From: Irineochytrium annulatum
Lineage: Eukaryota; Chytridiomycota; Chytridiomycetes; Chytridiales; Chytridiaceae
Reading direction: 5' to 3'
NCBI GenBank assembly: GCA_027600665.1
Contig: JADGJL010000782.1
Span: forward strand, 1-13,949
DNA length: 13,949 bases
A program made the position numbers and the translations under genes. The notes beneath the pieces are model-generated. The model did no database searches. It saw nothing but the letters and a program-made list of their open reading frames with translations, and was not told where the DNA came from. How positions within the stretch are numbered: position 1 is the first letter of the stretch; each line of letters begins with the position of its first letter. Below are positions 11,032-13,949 of this stretch, piece by piece.

Positions 11032-13020
11032 ATGAAAAGAAGCTACGACTACGTGGCAGCTCCGATCGCTCCCAACGATAGCCTAAAGAGACTCCGTGTC
11101 AACCCTTCCGCTGGCGGTTATCCCTATGTCCAGACGAACAACTCGCAGTATGGAGGGAATCCAGCCAGCCCGCATCCGGATATGTACACGCAGTACGCTA
11201 TGAGCAACCCGTACGCTATGATGCCGCAATCAGGTGAATTGGCATCGTTTTTACGGGTTGAATCAACGAGCGGTGAACTAATCCCCGGCCTTAGCAGGAG
11301 AAGCGATGTCGCCCGGCGGATCAATGAATGGCTACGGCGCTTCATTCGGCCAGGGCATGGGGCAGTACGGGCAAAATTCTCCGATGGGCATGCAGCCTCA
11401 GATGGGCCAACTCGCGCAGATGGGTCAGATGGGGCAGATGGGTCAGATGGGGCAGATGGGGCAGATGAGCCATATGGGTCAATCAATGGGACAGATGAGC
11501 CACTTGGGCCAAATGGGGCATATGGGAAGTCTTGGTGCTACGAACGCGCAGATGAGAACCGTTTACATTGGTAACATGCCGGCCGGCATTACCTACGAGG
11601 AGATTTTGAACAACGTCAAGACGGGCATGATCGAACAAGTGAAGATCCTTGAGGAGAAGAATTGCGCTTTTGTAACATTTATCGAGTCATCGTCCGCTAT
11701 CGCGTTTTACACCGAGTGTCAAGCGAAGCGTCTTGTTCTCGGGGGCATGGAGGTGAAAGTTGGCTGGGGAAAGATGTCGACCTGCAACCCGATGGTTCTT
11801 GCAGCCGTTAATCAAGGGGCGTCGCGAAATGTGTACATCGGCCAGCTGGACGAGACGATGAACGAAAGCATGCTTATGAGCGAACTATCTCGATTCGGCA
11901 TTGTTGAACACATTAGAGTGTTGCCGGACAAGCACATTGCATTCATCCATATGACTGCAATTTCGGCCGCTACCAACGCGGTCAACACTCTCCCGTCCGA
12001 TCCGAGATTCGTTGGGAGGAGGGTTCATTACGGAAAGGACCGTTGCGGTGTCCATCAGCAACAACAGCATGCTCAGCAAGCGTTACCAATGATAGCGGGG
12101 ATGGGAATGGGGATGCCCATGGGGATGGGCATGGGGATGGGAATGGGTATGGGTATGGGAGTGGGCATGGGTCTCGGTGGTTACGGCGGTTCTGCCTACG
12201 GCCACGGCGGGATTTATGACGCGTCTGGTGCGGGGGCTCCCCAACGTACTGTTTATCTTGGCGGAATCCATGCAGAGGCGACATCGAAAGATATTTGCGA
12301 CGTAGGCGCGTTTGTTACTAATATCCACTGATTATTTGTTAGGTTATTCGTGGCGGGCTGCTGCAGAATCTTAAGTTTATCCCGGACAAAAGTATCGCGT
12401 TCGTTACATTTATCGATCCAAACGCCGCAGCCGCTCTGCATAACCGCGGAACGTACGAGGGCGTCGTCATCAAAGGCAAGCGTGTGAAGGTCGGATGGGG
12501 CAAAGTCTCCCAGTTGCCAGGTCAACTTCTACCGCACATACAATCTGGCGCATCTCGCAATGTGTACCTTGGCAACATTGATGAAACCGTGACGGAGGAT
12601 CGTTTGCGCAACGACTTTTCCGAGTTTGGCGAAATCGAGCTAATTAATATCAAGATGGAGAAAAACATCGGCTTCGTGAACTTTACCGACATCATGTCGG
12701 CGATTAAAGCCGTTGAGTCATTGAAGAACAACCCGGAGTATGCTAGCTACCGAATAGGCTATGGCAAGGACCGATGCGCTAACGCTCCTAGGGTTCGCAT
12801 GGATGGCGCTGCGAACTCCTCCGGTCAACAGTTGCAAATCAGAGATCAGTATGCTGGAAACATAGCCCCTCCTGGTACGACCACGAGCCCGACCGGCACA
12901 AATGCCGTTGTGCTTCTACCGACGGGTCCTCAGGATATTAACGGTGGAGGAGCGTCGTCCGGTGGTGGTGTAGGGTCGAAATCGGACGGGGATGGGAAGG
13001 CAGATGAATATTTGTATTAG
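11032..13020 (+). CDS. nrd1: Nrd1/Msa2-like RNA-binding protein with four RRMs, 3 exons
   Basis: Resembles fission-yeast Nrd1 (Msa2), a four-RRM protein that binds and stabilises specific mRNAs and restrains sexual differentiation; the role in this species is inferred. Exons: 11032-11233, 11295-12301 (or starting 11298), 12343-13020; about 628 aa. RRM1 about 155-227 (RTVYIGNM; NCAFVTFI); RRM2 about 244-319 (SRNVYIGQL; IAFIHM; VGRRVHYGKDRC); RRM3 about 385-457 (RTVYLGGI; IAFVTFI; KVGWGK); RRM4 about 474-550 (SRNVYLGNI; IGFVNF; YRIGYGKDRC). The RNP1 motifs are altered, and RRM1/RRM3 and RRM2/RRM4 look like a duplicated pair. Between the start and RRM1 lies a Met-Gly-Gln repeat; between RRM2 and RRM3 lies a Gly-Met tract. 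The C-terminus is Gly/Ser/Thr-rich and low-complexity. Intron 1 ends in a tandem TAGCAG acceptor, so isoforms may differ by one residue. Confidence 0.93.
11417..11470 (+). repeat. Coding 9-bp tandem repeat (Gln-Met-Gly), six copies
   Basis: Six consecutive 9-base units of CAGATGGG(G/T), the last diverged to CAGATGAGC, encoding QMG repeats just before RRM1 of the Nrd1-like protein. Degenerate copies flank it on both sides. Copy number may vary between strains by slippage. The G-runs spaced six bases apart also fit a long-loop G-quadruplex pattern. Confidence 0.95.
12097..12172 (+). repeat. Coding G-rich hexamer repeat (Gly-Met tract)
   Basis: About twelve imperfect GGNATG hexamers encode alternating Gly and Met between RRM2 and RRM3. 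Runs of three or four G are separated by AT, AAT, CAT or TAT, so the transcript strand matches the G3-N(1-7) quadruplex rule many times over. The opposite strand reads as a His-rich frame, which is a shadow. Confidence 0.95.
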
Positions 13021-13423
13021 AATCATTTGGTTTTTTCGAGGACCGTACATGCGCTTGTGGGGATGGGTCTTAACATTTTTGGTTTACAATAGCGTTTTGC
13101 TCCAATCATGTCTTGTGTGTCGTCATAATAAGCCTTGCTAGTAGTATATGTTTGCTTTATTTGAATTACATTTGTGATTTTCCGACTTTCCTTTATGCTT
13201 TGTCTTGCATCCACCTCCAAGTTTATTTATTGCGTTACAAGCACAAACGTTTTTGAGCGTTTCTCGGTTTTTTTGATAGCCGGAGGTTTGTCGTCATATC
13301 GTTACCATGTATATTCTGTCCTCTCTTTAGACAAAACCGCACCGTCGGGGCGTGGGTTTGGTTGTGAATATAGAAGGCGGTAAAAACGCCGTATTTCTGT
13401 TTTGAACGCCGACATCGACTCCG
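13021..13423. other. Intergenic region: Nrd1-like 3' UTR and GATA-like gene promoter
   Basis: An AT-richer stretch with many T-runs. No exact AATAAA follows the Nrd1-like stop; an AATAAG near 13128 is the nearest variant. A CCAAT at 13102-13106 lies about 320 bases before the next ATG. No convincing gene or RNA was seen. Confidence 0.5.
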
Positions 13424-13949
13424 ATGCAACCGACGCAAGCTGCAGCCGCTGCAGAACACCTTCACAGCCCGATGCAGATGGAGACCCCGCTGCAGGCCGC
13501 ACCAGCCGGCAGACCGTACGTACCACCGCCGTCAAACGGAATCTATGGAGCCAACACAATCGCATTGGACGGACGAGCCTGCTACAATTGCGGGACCACA
13601 CGAACGCTGAAGAACACATTCCGGGGCATCTCTTGCAACGCCTGCGACGTCTTTCATCGAAGGAGGGGCTTTGTGCGTCCTCGCGAGCTCTGGTCGGCGC
13701 AAGCGATGAAACGACTGGCCATGCAGCAGAATGGGATGCTGCCGCCGGAAGGGTCAACGCAGCGGAAGAAAAAGGCGGCTGTGGTGGTGCCGCCGTTTGG
13801 GGTCGAAGGATTGCCTTTTGGGAGCGAGCAATCGCTGTTTGCCAAGCGGCAGAAGATGGGTGGGGAATTTGATGATGGCGGCGGTTTTCCTAACTTCGGC
13901 GACATCGGTGGTGGGAGGGTGAGCAACGGCGGTGTTATGGGCGGCGGGA
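13424..13949 (+). CDS. GATA-like zinc-finger protein, 5' part only (runs off the window)
   Basis: Open frame of 175 codons with no stop before the window end. The ATG is the first after an in-frame TGA at 13403-13405. After an Ala/Pro/Gln-rich N-terminus comes a single C4 finger (about residues 49-82): CYNCGTTRTLKN, then ISCNACDVFHRRRGFVRP. The CxNCGT start, the CNAC second pair and the RRxG..RP tail are those of GATA-type DNA-binding proteins. The loop between cysteine pairs is 14 residues, not the usual 17-18, and the usual PLWRR is missing, so DNA specificity may differ. A basic RKKKA run and Gly-rich sequence follow. Likely a nuclear transcription regulator; the target is unknown. Fungal GATA factors control nitrogen, iron or light responses, but nothing here selects one. 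Confidence 0.8.
   Translation, partial: MQPTQAAAAAEHLHSPMQMETPLQAAPAGRPYVPPPSNGIYGANTIALDGRACYNCGTTRTLKNTFRGISCNACDVFHRRRGFVRPRELWSAQAMKRLAMQQNGMLPPEGSTQRKKKAAVVVPPFGVEGLPFGSEQSLFAKRQKMGGEFDDGGGFPNFGDIGGGRVSNGGVMGGG

Noticed and set aside
11124..11486. Minus-strand frame rich in Ser/Pro/Asp
   Set aside because: It is the antisense of the Met-Gly-Gln repeat in the Nrd1-like gene; its low complexity comes from that repeat.
12083..12328. Minus-strand His-rich frame resembling a metal-binding protein
   Set aside because: It is antisense to the Gly-Met hexamer repeat and the third RRM, so the His repeats are a by-product.
13402..13872. 156-codon forward frame over the GATA-like gene
   Set aside because: It is a different frame from the finger-encoding one and has no domain; the CxxC...CNAC finger is read only from the ATG at 13424.

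Overview
This is eukaryotic nuclear DNA, most likely from a fungus. Protein-coding genes are cut by very short GT-AG introns, use the standard code with about two-thirds G/C at third codon positions, and are packed on both strands. Fungal signs are an Nrd1/Msa2-type four-RRM protein, a GATA-like finger protein and a Sec18 that resembles the yeast protein. Acetoacetyl-CoA synthetase with such dense tiny introns suggests an early-diverging (chytrid-like or related) lineage, but this placement is inference.

Layout, left to right: the 3' tail of an unidentified + strand gene (3-188); acetoacetyl-CoA synthetase (767-2903, +, 4 exons); a gap with a 16-bp triple tandem repeat; ALG11 mannosyltransferase (3406-5268, -, 12 exons); a poorly resolved stretch with a partial KCTD-type BTB domain (about 5893-6178, +); a gene-poor gap; IMP4 of the U3 snoRNP (7043-8098, +, 5 exons); SEC18/NSF (8294-10931, -, 11 exons), convergent with IMP4; an Nrd1-like four-RRM protein (11032-13020, +, 3 exons) sharing a 100-bp divergent promoter region with SEC18; and the 5' part of a gene with an atypical GATA-like zinc finger (13424 to the window end, +).

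I rebuilt the five complete genes by hand, joining exons so that reading phase and family alignment both hold. Predicted lengths are 663 aa (AACS), 475 aa (ALG11), 288 aa (IMP4), 733 aa (SEC18) and 628 aa (Nrd1-like); the first four are close to their yeast or human relatives. The 30 introns run from 34 to 61 (or 64) nt, and nine are exactly 41 nt.

The genes are housekeeping functions without an obvious shared pathway: ketone-body activation, N-glycan assembly on the ER, 18S rRNA processing, membrane-fusion recycling and RNA/transcription regulation. I see no mobile element, CRISPR array, tRNA or rRNA, and no evidence for a new multi-gene system. The points most worth a second look are the intron structure (including two stop-free 3n introns), the G-quadruplex-prone coding repeats in the Nrd1-like gene, the shortened GATA-like finger and the partial BTB gene.
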